From NCBI GenBank assembly GCA_025355115.1, contig JANXLO010000532.1, forward strand, positions 1-9,101: DNA of 9,101 nucleotides. The letters run 5' to 3'. The position numbers and the translations under genes are program-made. Of the stretch, positions 1-9,101 are shown piece by piece. How positions within the stretch are numbered: position 1 is the stretch's first letter; every line of letters begins with the position of its first letter. This stretch comes from Chthonomonadaceae bacterium (lineage in GTDB: Bacteria > Armatimonadota > Chthonomonadetes > Chthonomonadales > Chthonomonadaceae). Below the pieces are notes generated by a model. It had not been told where the DNA came from and did no database searches. It saw only the letters and a list, made by a program, of their open reading frames with translations.

Positions 1-401
1 CCAAGTGAGACCACGAGAGCCTCGGAGACTTCACGCCAGCCGGGCGGCTGGCTGTTGACGGTCTGCTCAAGGACATGCATCAGCGCGGGAACAGCGGTCG
101 TCTCGCGATACTCCCCTAGCCGCTCCGCCGCCTCGATGACGTAGGGAGTGTAGTCGCCATAGAGCATAGGAATCCACTCCTCCGCCTGCGGGGAGGTGCT
201 GCGGAGAGCGCGCCGCAGCATACGCCCATGCCGCAGGCTCCTGAACGTTTTGTGCATGACGATCCCGCCAACCGCGCAGAGCGAGCCGATCACCATATAG
301 GTCGCGAAGGCGGAATCCACCAGCAGCGATAGGATTAGCATCGCTCCAATCGACATCAGCAGCAGCCCTATGAACAGCGCGAACGCGACCAGTTTTGGCA
401 T
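1..401 (-). CDS. Partial membrane-anchored HEAT-like repeat protein (C-terminus outside window)
   Basis: Reading leftward from an ATG at 401, the frame stays open to the window edge, giving 133 codons with no stop. Residues about 4-28 (LVAFALFIGLLLMSIG...) and 33-50 are hydrophobic and predict two membrane helices. They are followed by a basic stretch (about 51-67), which suggests the rest of the chain is cytoplasmic. Residues about 86-133 look like HEAT-type helical pairs: an A-x-x-L-G turn, then AVPALMHVLE, then a helix ending SEALVVSLG. HEAT repeats usually serve as protein-binding scaffolds; no enzyme motif is visible. An in-frame TAG lies just upstream of this ATG, so the start is well bounded, although its Shine-Dalgarno is poor. 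The upstream gene ends 37 bases away on the same strand and also has HEAT-like repeats, so the two are probably cotranscribed. The function is unknown. Confidence 0.72.
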   Translation of the reverse strand, partial: MPKLVAFALFIGLLLMSIGAMLILSLLVDSAFATYMVIGSLCAVGGIVMHKTFRSLRHGRMLRRALRSTSPQAEEWIPMLYGDYTPYVIEAAERLGEYRETTAVPALMHVLEQTVNSQPPGWREVSEALVVSL

Positions 402-438
402 GGATTTTGCTCGTTTCGGGATGACCTATGGCTCGCCA

Positions 439-1392
439 TTACGCGCCGCAGCATTTCTTGTACTTCTTCCCGCTCCCGCAGGGGCAGGGATCGTTGCGCC
501 CTGCCTTCACTTCTGCGACGTAGGGCACCTGAACTTCCCGCTCGTCATCATCCGTGGTTGGGTAGAGCGCACTCTCTTCAGTCCAGTCCTTCGTGTCCTC
601 ATCCTCGTCATCAAAGCCCGATTCCTGGCTGAGCTTCAGCCACGGAGTCACGCGAGGAAGATCGAAATGCTCCTCGATGTCCGCCATCTGCACGACAGAC
701 AGGTCAACTCGATCGTCTCTGTAAGCCTGTTCGATCAGAGGCAGGGATTCATGGGCTCCTAGATCCATCAGGTTCGTGATGAGCAGCCCCACAGTCAACT
801 GCTCATTGTCAGCGACCAGCATTGCCTGCTCGAGGAGTGTGACAATGCGGCTTCTCAGCTCAGGATGCTGCTCGCCCATCTCCGCAAGCGCAGAGCCGGC
901 TCCAGCTCGCGTGAAGGGCTCCGCATCCGCGTCCATGAGTAGCTTCGCGAGCGGCTCCAGCGCAGGCTCCCCAATGGTGGCGTAGTAGAAGGGAGCGGCG
1001 TCCTGAAGGTCGTCATCGTCGGTGTCAAGCAACCCAAGCAGGGGCACTATCCCTATCTGTGCCGCCTCCCCTAGCCGGGAGAGAGTCTCGAGAGCGTGCT
1101 GGCGTGTCCAAGCCCGTGGGTCGCTCTCAACGAAGTCCGCGACTTCGTCCTCGTAGTCGTAGTACGTTCTGTCCATCGTCATCTTCAGCAGCGCTTCCGC
1201 GGCGACTTTCACATCGCCCCGCTTCAGCTCTTCTGCGACTTCGTCATAGATTGCAGGATATTCCCCGCTGCCAAGGCGAAACAGCTTTCTATAAGGAGCG
1301 GGATGATCATGCTGCGGCAGATCGGGCTTAGGCGGCTTCTTCACTCTGAGCTTAGGTTTTGGCATGATCTTGGGTCGCGCAGGCTGTCTCAT
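439..1392 (-). CDS. HEAT-like repeat protein with C-terminal SEC-C zinc motif
   Basis: This is a 317-residue soluble protein. The N-terminus (1-30) is rich in lysine and proline. Residues about 95-225 form HEAT-like helical repeats, for example [26 protein letters not shown] and [11 protein letters not shown]. Residues about 257-285 are a strongly acidic linker. The last 20 residues are a textbook SEC-C motif: [14 protein letters not shown], then KKCC, with cysteines 303, 305, 314 and 315 expected to bind zinc. The same motif ends SecA, where it contacts SecB and the ribosome, but it is also widespread in unrelated proteins. The overall plan resembles the DUF1186 plus SEC-C family; I could not confirm that match. 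The start at 1392 has a GGAG 10 bases upstream, and the next ATG (1365) has none. A role as an adaptor or chaperone-like protein is inference. Confidence 0.85.
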   Translation of the reverse strand: MRQPARPKIMPKPKLRVKKPPKPDLPQHDHPAPYRKLFRLGSGEYPAIYDEVAEELKRGDVKVAAEALLKMTMDRTYYDYEDEVADFVESDPRAWTRQHALETLSRLGEAAQIGIVPLLGLLDTDDDDLQDAAPFYYATIGEPALEPLAKLLMDADAEPFTRAGAGSALAEMGEQHPELRSRIVTLLEQAMLVADNEQLTVGLLITNLMDLGAHESLPLIEQAYRDDRVDLSVVQMADIEEHFDLPRVTPWLKLSQESGFDDEDEDTKDWTEESALYPTTDDDEREVQVPYVAEVKAGRNDPCPCGSGKKYKKCCGA

Positions 1393-1440
1393 ATCAGGAA
1401 GTCTCCAGACTGTCAGATGGCGTTATCGTGTCTGAACACC

Positions 1441-1449
1441 ATTATACCA
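1441..1449 (-). promoter_or_regulatory. Extended -10 promoter for the leftward genes
   Basis: The minus strand reads TGGTATAAT, a perfect -10 hexamer with the TGn extension. This fits a weak -35, since nothing close to TTGACA lies 16-18 bases upstream. Initiation near 1434 would give a leader of about 40 bases before the ATG at 1392. The call rests on sequence match alone. Confidence 0.45.
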
Positions 1450-1452
1450 AAA

Positions 1453-1464
1453 ATGCAGATGCAT
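1453..1464. promoter_or_regulatory. Short dyad ATGCA-GA-TGCAT in divergent spacer
   Basis: This is a perfect 5-bp inverted repeat with a 2-bp centre. It lies just upstream of the leftward extended -10 and within the likely leader of the rightward fucosidase gene. The position suits an operator, but the arms are short and no repressor gene is in view, so chance occurrence is possible. Confidence 0.22.
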
Positions 1465-1496
1465 CGCACGGAAGTGAGAGGTAGGAAGGAGAGCAA

Positions 1497-3935
1497 ATGC
1501 TGCGCAAGACCACCCGAAGAGAGATGATCGCCCAGAGCGGTGCGATGGCAGCTGGCATCGGTCTGTCGATCGGCTTGGGAGAGGTGAAAGGCGAGGCGAT
1601 GGCAGGGGAAACTACGCAGGCGCACGAGCCGAAGCGCGATGCCTTCCGGCTATGGTATCGGCAGCCTTCACGAGAGTGGACGGAGGCCCTGCCTGCCGGA
1701 AACGGACGCCTTGGCTGCATGGTCTTCGGCGGAGTTGCCGAGGAGCGCCTTCAGCTGAACGAGAGCAGCCTGTGGACCGGCGAGCCGCAGGACGCCGACA
1801 ACCCCGACGCCTTGTCGCACCTTCCGGAGATACGCCGCCTGCTCTTCGCGGGCCGCTACGCCGAGGCCCAGAAGCTGACATACGAGAAGCTGGCTTGCCG
1901 GGGCGCTGGGACGGGGCAGGGCAACGGAGCAAGCGTTCCCTACGGCTCGTATCAGACGCTCGGCGATCTGAGGCTCTCTTTTGCTCACCTCTCGGAGGTT
2001 TCGGACTATAGCCGCGAGCTCGACCTTGACGCGGGAGTGATCCGGGTGCGCTATCGCGTTGGTGGCGTGCGCTTCATGCGTGAAGTCTTCGTCTCGGCGC
2101 CTGCGCAGGCACTGGTCGTTCGCCTCACCGCTGACCGGCCAGGGCAGCTGACTCTCCGCGTCGCTCTCACGCGCCCGGAAGCCTTTGCGACGACCTCACA
2201 AGGCGAGGATGGTCTGGTGATGCGCGGTCAGCTCTACCATGGCAGAGGGATGAAGTACGTCGCGCAACTGCTGGCTGTATCGGCGGGCGGCAGAGTGAAC
2301 GCATCCGAGAACACGCTGCAAATTGAGGCCGCTGACTCCGTCACACTCCTCCTGACCGCTGGGACTAACTACCGCGACGGGGCCCATGAGCAGACCTCCT
2401 CCGCGCAACTCCAGACCGCCGCGAAGCGGAGATACTCCGCTCTCCTCGCCGCCCACCAGCGCGACTACCGCTCAAAGCATGGGCGCGTGACGCTCGATCT
2501 TGGCCGCACGGAGGCGGCGTTGCTTCCGACCGACCTTCGCCTGGAGGCCGCCCGCAAGGGCACCAGCGATCCGCACCTGCTCGCCCTCTACTTCCAGTAC
2601 GGACGGTATCTTCTCCTCTCGTCGTCGCGGCCCGGCGGGCTTCCGGCTAACCTTCAGGGAATCTGGGCCGAAACTCTCCAGACGCCCTGGAACGGCGACT
2701 ACCATCACAACATCAACGATCAGATGAACTACTGGCCGGCAGAGACGACCAATCTGGCCGAGTGCCACCGGCCGTTCCTCGACTTCATCGGCAGTTTGCG
2801 CGAGCCGGGAAGCAGAACCGCGAAGATTCACTACGATGCTCATGGATGGGTTGTCCACACCATCTCCAATGTCTGGGGCTTCACCTCTCCCGGCGAGCAT
2901 CCCTCCTGGGGCCAATTCCCGGCGGCGGGAGCGTGGCTGTGTCGTCACCTCTGGGAGCACTACCAGTTCGGCGGCGACCGCAAATTCCTGGCCTCCGCCT
3001 ATCCTGTGATGAAAGAGTCGGCGGAGTTCTACCTCGACTTCCTGACGCCAGAGCCAAAGCACGGCTGGCTGGTCACCGCCCCCTCCAACTCACCTGAGAA
3101 CAGCTTCCGCACGGCAGAGGGAGTCGTAGCGAGCGTCTGCTACGGGCCGACTATGGACATGGAGATCATCCATGACCTGTTTAGCAACTGTATGGCGGCA
3201 GCCGATATACTGAAGACGGATCGGGAGTTCAGGGATCGGCTGCATGCGGCAAGGGCGCGCCTCGCACCGCTTCAAATTGGGAGGCACGGTCAACTTCAGG
3301 AGTGGATCGAGGATTTCGAAGAGCCGGAGCCGGGCCATCGCCACATGTCTCACCTCTACGCGCTGCACCCCGGCGAGCAGCTAACCCTGCGCGGAACACC
3401 GGAGCTTGCCGCAGCGGCCCGCATCACCCTGGAGCGTCGCCTTGCCGCTGGGGGAGGGCACACCGGCTGGAGCCGCGCCTGGATCATCAACTTCTGGGCC
3501 AGACTCCACGACGGCGACAAGGCGCTGGAGAACCTTCAGGCGCTCCTGGCACACTCCACTCTGCCCAACCTTTTCGATACGCACCCGCCGTTTCAGATCG
3601 ACGGCAATTTCGGCGCCACAGCGGCGATCGCGGAGATGCTGCTTCAGAGCCATGCAGGGGATATAGAGCTCCTGCCGGCTCTGCCCGAACTATGGAAATC
3701 CGGCAGCGTCAAGGGCCTGCGGGCCCGAGGAGGCTTCGAACTTGACATTTCCTGGGCAAACGGCAAACTCAAGAGCGCCGGAGTCCGTTCCCATCGCAGC
3801 TCTGTCTGTCGCCTTCGTGCCAACACGCCCTTCACTGTCCGTCACAACAGTGAGACAGTGGCGCAAGCAAACTCCAACGCGGATGTCGCGGAGTTCCTTG
3901 CTCAGTCTGGACAAACATACTTCGTCGACGCGTGA
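1497..3935 (+). CDS. GH95 family alpha-L-fucosidase, Tat-exported
   Basis: An 812-residue glycoside hydrolase of family GH95, whose members are inverting 1,2-alpha-L-fucosidases (some act on alpha-L-galactosides). A Tat signal is visible: TTRREMIA at 5-12, a hydrophobic stretch to about 28, and an AMA cleavage site near 36, implying folded export to the periplasm or outside. The N-terminal beta domain starts with the family hallmark [13 protein letters not shown] (61-73) and LNESSLWTG. The catalytic barrel holds [14 protein letters not shown] (403-416), with N405 and N407; NSPENSF, with E534 as likely general acid; and FQIDGNFG, with D702. These match Asn421, Asn423, Glu566 and Asp766 of Bifidobacterium AfcA. 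The length is normal for the family. AAGGAG at 1486-1491, 5 bases before the ATG, supports the start. It would release L-fucose from plant or host glycans; the exact substrate cannot be read from sequence. Confidence 0.93.
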   Translation: MLRKTTRREMIAQSGAMAAGIGLSIGLGEVKGEAMAGETTQAHEPKRDAFRLWYRQPSREWTEALPAGNGRLGCMVFGGVAEERLQLNESSLWTGEPQDADNPDALSHLPEIRRLLFAGRYAEAQKLTYEKLACRGAGTGQGNGASVPYGSYQTLGDLRLSFAHLSEVSDYSRELDLDAGVIRVRYRVGGVRFMREVFVSAPAQALVVRLTADRPGQLTLRVALTRPEAFATTSQGEDGLVMRGQLYHGRGMKYVAQLLAVSAGGRVNASENTLQIEAADSVTLLLTAGTNYRDGAHEQTSSAQLQTAAKRRYSALLAAHQRDYRSKHGRVTLDLGRTEAALLPTDLRLEAARKGTSDPHLLALYFQYGRYLLLSSSRPGGLPANLQGIWAETLQTPWNGDYHHNINDQMNYWPAETTNLAECHRPFLDFIGSLREPGSRTAKIHYDAHGWVVHTISNVWGFTSPGEHPSWGQFPAAGAWLCRHLWEHYQFGGDRKFLASAYPVMKESAEFYLDFLTPEPKHGWLVTAPSNSPENSFRTAEGVVASVCYGPTMDMEIIHDLFSNCMAAADILKTDREFRDRLHAARARLAPLQIGRHGQLQEWIEDFEEPEPGHRHMSHLYALHPGEQLTLRGTPELAAAARITLERRLAAGGGHTGWSRAWIINFWARLHDGDKALENLQALLAHSTLPNLFDTHPPFQIDGNFGATAAIAEMLLQSHAGDIELLPALPELWKSGSVKGLRARGGFELDISWANGKLKSAGVRSHRSSVCRLRANTPFTVRHNSETVAQANSNADVAEFLAQSGQTYFVDA

Positions 3936-3957
3936 CACTTGCCCTCTCCGTTTGCCG

Positions 3958-3964
3958 AAAGGAG
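3958..3964 (+). promoter_or_regulatory. Shine-Dalgarno AAAGGAG deciding the nucleotidyltransferase start
   Basis: AAAGGAG lies 6 bases before a GTG at 3971. An earlier in-frame GTG at 3932 overlaps the fucosidase stop (GTGA) but has no comparable site. The start at 3971 is therefore preferred, removing 13 residues that look unlike a domain. Confidence 0.6.
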
Positions 3965-3970
3965 CCATTG

Positions 3971-4819
3971 GTGAGCCGAAATCTTGAAGTCACCTCCGAC
4001 GCAGTCCGTGCAGCGCTCGCCGATTATCGATTGGAGCGAGAGACTCTTCTGCGCCGCGTACAGGAGCTCGCCGCTGGCGATTCCAGAATCGCTGCGGTCT
4101 GGCTGTTCGGGTCGCTCGGACGCGGAGATGACGATGAGCTGAGCGACATCGACATCGTCTTTGCTGTCCACGACGATCATCTCGCGGCGCTCATTGCGGA
4201 GCGACATGCCTTCATGGGTCGGGCAGGTGAGCTCCTGCTCGTTCAAGAGGCTCCGCAGAACGCGCCGCCGGGCGGGGCTTACAACATGGCGGTCTACGCT
4301 GCCGAAACGGGGTCGCATACAGCAGATTTCTACTGGCAGCCCGCAGGCGCGACGCGCATTCCTCCGCAGGCCCGACTACTCTTCGACCGCGTCGGCCTGC
4401 CACATGCCGATCAACCGCAGAAGTTCGACTATCAGCCCGTGCCTAAAATCACTCCCGAGGAGGCCGCAAACCGCGCCGTTCAGTTTTTCCGCGTCATGGT
4501 GCTGATCGCGGCAAAATATGTGGCCCGCTCGCCTCACGAGGAGAGCATGGGCCTGCTGAAGTGGGTAGTCGCGCCGCTTACTGATGTGGAGCGGTTCGTC
4601 GGCCAAACGCCAGCCGCCGACCTGTCAGACCTCCCCCATCCCAGCCTCGCTGACAAAGTGGGTATCCTGCGTGACCTGACCGCTCGCATGGAGTCCCTGT
4701 TGCCGCAGATCGTCGCGCATGGTGGCGCACAGCCCTCTGATCTGCTGGCGCATACTCTCCGCTACCTCGACTTTGTCCTTCAAGTCACCGAGTCGCGTTC
4801 AGCACCTCATAGTCCGTGA
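3971..4819 (+). CDS. Nucleotidyltransferase-domain protein (antibiotic adenylyltransferase type fold)
   Basis: This is a 282-residue protein of the polymerase-beta-like nucleotidyltransferase superfamily, which transfers a nucleotide from an NTP to a hydroxyl group. The signature is clear: VWLFGSLGRGDDDELSDIDIVF, with the GS pair at 47-48 and metal-binding D59 and D61. A third acidic residue is plausible at D119 in TADFYWQP, similar to a strand seen in aminoglycoside and lincosamide nucleotidyltransferases. The C-terminal half is mainly helical (AANRAVQFFRVMVLIAAKYVARS) and resembles the helical domain of those enzymes. The natural substrate cannot be deduced; many such chromosomal proteins are uncharacterised and should not be called resistance genes without tests. 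It starts at GTG 3971, 35 bases after the fucosidase stop, so cotranscription is likely but a functional link is not evident. Confidence 0.8.
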   Translation: MSRNLEVTSDAVRAALADYRLERETLLRRVQELAAGDSRIAAVWLFGSLGRGDDDELSDIDIVFAVHDDHLAALIAERHAFMGRAGELLLVQEAPQNAPPGGAYNMAVYAAETGSHTADFYWQPAGATRIPPQARLLFDRVGLPHADQPQKFDYQPVPKITPEEAANRAVQFFRVMVLIAAKYVARSPHEESMGLLKWVVAPLTDVERFVGQTPAADLSDLPHPSLADKVGILRDLTARMESLLPQIVAHGGAQPSDLLAHTLRYLDFVLQVTESRSAPHSP

Positions 4820-4874
4820 AGCTATCGAAAATGAAAAATTATTGATCGGATTTGGAGCGTAAGGAGTTCAGATT

Positions 4875-5282
4875 ATGCCCGTCAAGCCCTCGCATCGTGG
4901 CCTCTCGCGCTGGGTGATAGCGCTGCTATTCAGCTTTGCCGGTATCATGCACTTCGTCTCGCCCGGCCCCTACGTGGGCATCGTGCCGCCTTTCCTGCCT
5001 TTTCCCTTCGTGCTCGTCTGGGTCAGCGGGGCCGCGGAGATCCTCGGCGGCATTGGAGTGCTTGTCCCGCAGGTGCGTCGCGCGGCGGGCTGGGGACTGA
5101 TCGCTCTCCTCATTGCGGTCTTTCCCGCCAACATCTACATGTTCTGGCGGCAGCTCCACGAGCACGGATGGGTCTCGTTTACAGTAATTTTGCTAGTGCG
5201 CCTTCCTCTTCAGATTCTCCTCATCGCCTGGGTCTTCCGCAGCGCAATCTCCGACGAGACGGCGGTCATAGAGAAGAAATAG
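4875..5282 (+). CDS. DoxX-like small integral membrane protein
   Basis: A 135-residue protein with four predicted membrane helices, at about 11-30, 44-65, 70-90 and 100-121. Features typical of DoxX-type proteins are AGIMHFVSP at the end of the first helix, the loop [25 protein letters not shown] in the second helix, and VFPANIYMF in the third. Members of this group are inner-membrane proteins. Some have been linked to thiol or quinone redox processes, but most have no known role, and no redox-active cysteine pair is present here (the protein has no cysteine). The start is well supported by TAAGGAG at 4860-4866, 8 bases before the ATG. It follows the nucleotidyltransferase by 55 bases of locally A/T-rich sequence, in which I see no convincing promoter or terminator. 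Confidence 0.8.
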   Translation: MPVKPSHRGLSRWVIALLFSFAGIMHFVSPGPYVGIVPPFLPFPFVLVWVSGAAEILGGIGVLVPQVRRAAGWGLIALLIAVFPANIYMFWRQLHEHGWVSFTVILLVRLPLQILLIAWVFRSAISDETAVIEKK

Positions 5283-5313
5283 GCTTCGACACCTCTCTTT
5301 CACCTGCCTGCGG

Positions 5314-5319
5314 TATACT
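5314..5319 (+). promoter_or_regulatory. Possible -10 element TATACT before the sugar-nucleotide genes
   Basis: TATACT matches the -10 consensus at five of six positions and lies about 43 bases before the chosen TTG start of the GalU-like gene. No good -35 is found at 16-18 bases upstream. It may be an internal promoter separating the sugar-nucleotide pair from the DoxX-like gene, but the evidence is thin. Confidence 0.25.
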
Positions 5320-5350
5320 TTGTACGAGCATCCATTCTCGCGGGCGACAA

Positions 5351-5356
5351 GGGGAG
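5351..5356 (+). promoter_or_regulatory. Shine-Dalgarno GGGGAG deciding the TTG start of the GalU-like gene
   Basis: GGGGAG sits 5 bases before the TTG at 5362. An upstream in-frame TTG at 5320 has no such site and would add 14 residues that do not belong to the Rossmann-like fold. The protein from 5362 begins [12 protein letters not shown], exactly where GalU-type proteins begin. Confidence 0.6.
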
Positions 5357-5361
5357 ACGGG

Positions 5362-6210
5362 TTGAAAATAACGAAGGCTGTGATAACGGCGGCGGGGCGC
5401 AATCAGCGGACACTTCCGCTGCAGACGCTGGTGGATCGAGACGGAGATCAGAAGTCCGTGCTGGGCATCATCGTCGAGGAAGCTCTGCGGGCGGGCGTCG
5501 AGAACATCTGCGTCGTCATCTGTCCGGGGGATGAAGCGGCCTATCGAAACGCAGCGGGCGACCATGCGGGCCGCCTCACCTTCGTTCCGCAGGAGGAGCC
5601 GCGAGGGTACGGGCATGCCGTCCACTGCGCAAAGAGTTTCGTCGGCGGCGAGCCTTTCCTGCACATGGTCGGCGATCACGTCTACCTCAACAGCACCGCG
5701 CAGACCTGCGCTCAGCAGCTTGTAAAAGTCGCGGAGAGTCAGTCGTGCGCGGTTTCCGGAGTGCAGCCAACTCGTGAGAGCCAGCTGCCCTATTTTGGAA
5801 CGGTGGGCGGGCAGAGGGTGGCAGGAACACAGGATCTCTATCTCATCGAAACCGTTTTGGAAAAGCCGACGCCGACGGAGGCGGAGCAGACCCTGCTTAT
5901 TCCCGGCTTGCGGTCGGGCCACTATCTCTGCTTCTTCGGAATACACATTCTTACCCCTCTGGTGATGGATTTGCTGGGGCGGGAGATGGATGCTCACGGC
6001 GGAGCGGCTCTTTCACCCGTGCTGGCACAGCTCGCGCAGCAGGAGCGCTATCTCGCCCTCGAGACCCACGGACGCCGCTACGCAGTCGATGCTCGCTACG
6101 GCCTTCTGACCGCTCAGCTCGCTCTGGCTCTGAGCGGGCGGGATCGCGACGAAGTTCTGACCGCTCTCTGTGAGATGCTTGCACAGCGCGGTCCGAGTGG
6201 GACGGAGTGA
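5362..6210 (+). CDS. GalU-like sugar-1-phosphate nucleotidyltransferase with altered nucleotide-binding loop
   Basis: A 282-residue single-domain protein of the NTP_transferase (GT-A-like) family, close in plan to UTP-glucose-1-phosphate uridylyltransferase, which makes UDP-glucose from UTP and glucose-1-phosphate. Seen here: KAVITAAG (5-12) at the nucleotide site; [19 protein letters not shown] (24-42); the base-binding motif [11 protein letters not shown] (77-87); the metal-site HMVGDH with D105; and VLEKP with K168, matching the GalU lysine that contacts phosphate. Unusual: the G-x-G-T-R loop reads GRNQR, and the usual TKxxPKxxLP segment is shortened to TLPLQT, so the standard PK lysine is absent. 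It might be a divergent uridylyltransferase with another sugar preference or a regulatory partner. The next gene starts 10 bases downstream, so the two are almost certainly one operon. The nucleotide and sugar specificity are inferred. Confidence 0.8.
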   Translation: MKITKAVITAAGRNQRTLPLQTLVDRDGDQKSVLGIIVEEALRAGVENICVVICPGDEAAYRNAAGDHAGRLTFVPQEEPRGYGHAVHCAKSFVGGEPFLHMVGDHVYLNSTAQTCAQQLVKVAESQSCAVSGVQPTRESQLPYFGTVGGQRVAGTQDLYLIETVLEKPTPTEAEQTLLIPGLRSGHYLCFFGIHILTPLVMDLLGREMDAHGGAALSPVLAQLAQQERYLALETHGRRYAVDARYGLLTAQLALALSGRDRDEVLTALCEMLAQRGPSGTE

Positions 6211-6220
6211 GGGCCGACCG

Positions 6221-9101
<2,881 letters not shown>

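Noticed and set aside
2472..3062. 196-codon minus-strand open frame
   Set aside because: It is antisense to the catalytic core of the GH95 enzyme and has no protein signature.
3932..3970. Upstream GTG start giving a GTGA overlap with the fucosidase stop
   Set aside because: A strong Shine-Dalgarno precedes the GTG at 3971, and the 13 extra residues carry no domain-like sequence.
4831..4845. Four-codon mini-ORF ATG-AAA-AAT-TAT-TGA before the DoxX-like gene
   Set aside because: There is no ribosome site and no attenuator-like hairpin. It is most likely chance in an A/T-rich spacer.
5283..5361. Possible terminator after the DoxX-like gene
   Set aside because: No GC-rich stem followed by a T run could be found on either strand.
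5266..5997. 243-codon minus-strand open frame
   Set aside because: It is antisense to the GalU-like gene and shows no motif. The plus-strand protein has family signatures along its length.

Overview
The window looks like GC-rich bacterial chromosome. Coding is dense, and no gap without a gene is longer than about 105 bases. I see no RNA gene, IS element, phage gene, CRISPR array or long repeat. The gene content best fits Acidobacteriota of the Terriglobia type: a Tat-exported GH95 fucosidase, a HEAT/SEC-C protein, a GalU-like enzyme with an altered loop, and a giant kinase/uridylyltransferase fusion. That assignment rests on general impression and is not proven by the sequence.

Left arm (1-1392, minus strand): two genes read leftward and are probably one transcript. 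The first encodes a HEAT-like protein with an acidic linker and a C-terminal zinc-binding SEC-C motif. The second, cut by the window edge, encodes a protein with two N-terminal membrane helices and then HEAT-like helices. A 104-base divergent spacer (1393-1496) carries an extended -10 promoter for this arm and two short perfect dyads.

Centre (1497-5282, plus strand): a Tat-signal GH95 alpha-L-fucosidase with all expected catalytic residues is followed by a stand-alone nucleotidyltransferase of the antibiotic-modifying type and a small four-helix DoxX-like membrane protein. The latter two have their own good Shine-Dalgarno sites.

Right arm (5362-9101, plus strand): a short GalU-like sugar nucleotidyltransferase is followed after 10 bases by a very large ORF that runs off the window. 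Its 960 visible codons comprise an uncharacterised helical N-terminal region, a GHMP sugar-kinase domain related to L-fucokinases, and a UDPGP-type pyrophosphorylase domain. Read together, the pair looks like a salvage route from a free sugar through sugar-1-phosphate to a UDP-sugar. The domain order is the reverse of the known bifunctional fucose enzyme Fkp. The nearby fucosidase could supply a sugar, but that link is only inference. The kinase P-loop and the GalU loop both depart from consensus, so the chemistry is uncertain. This pair is the most interesting part of the window.
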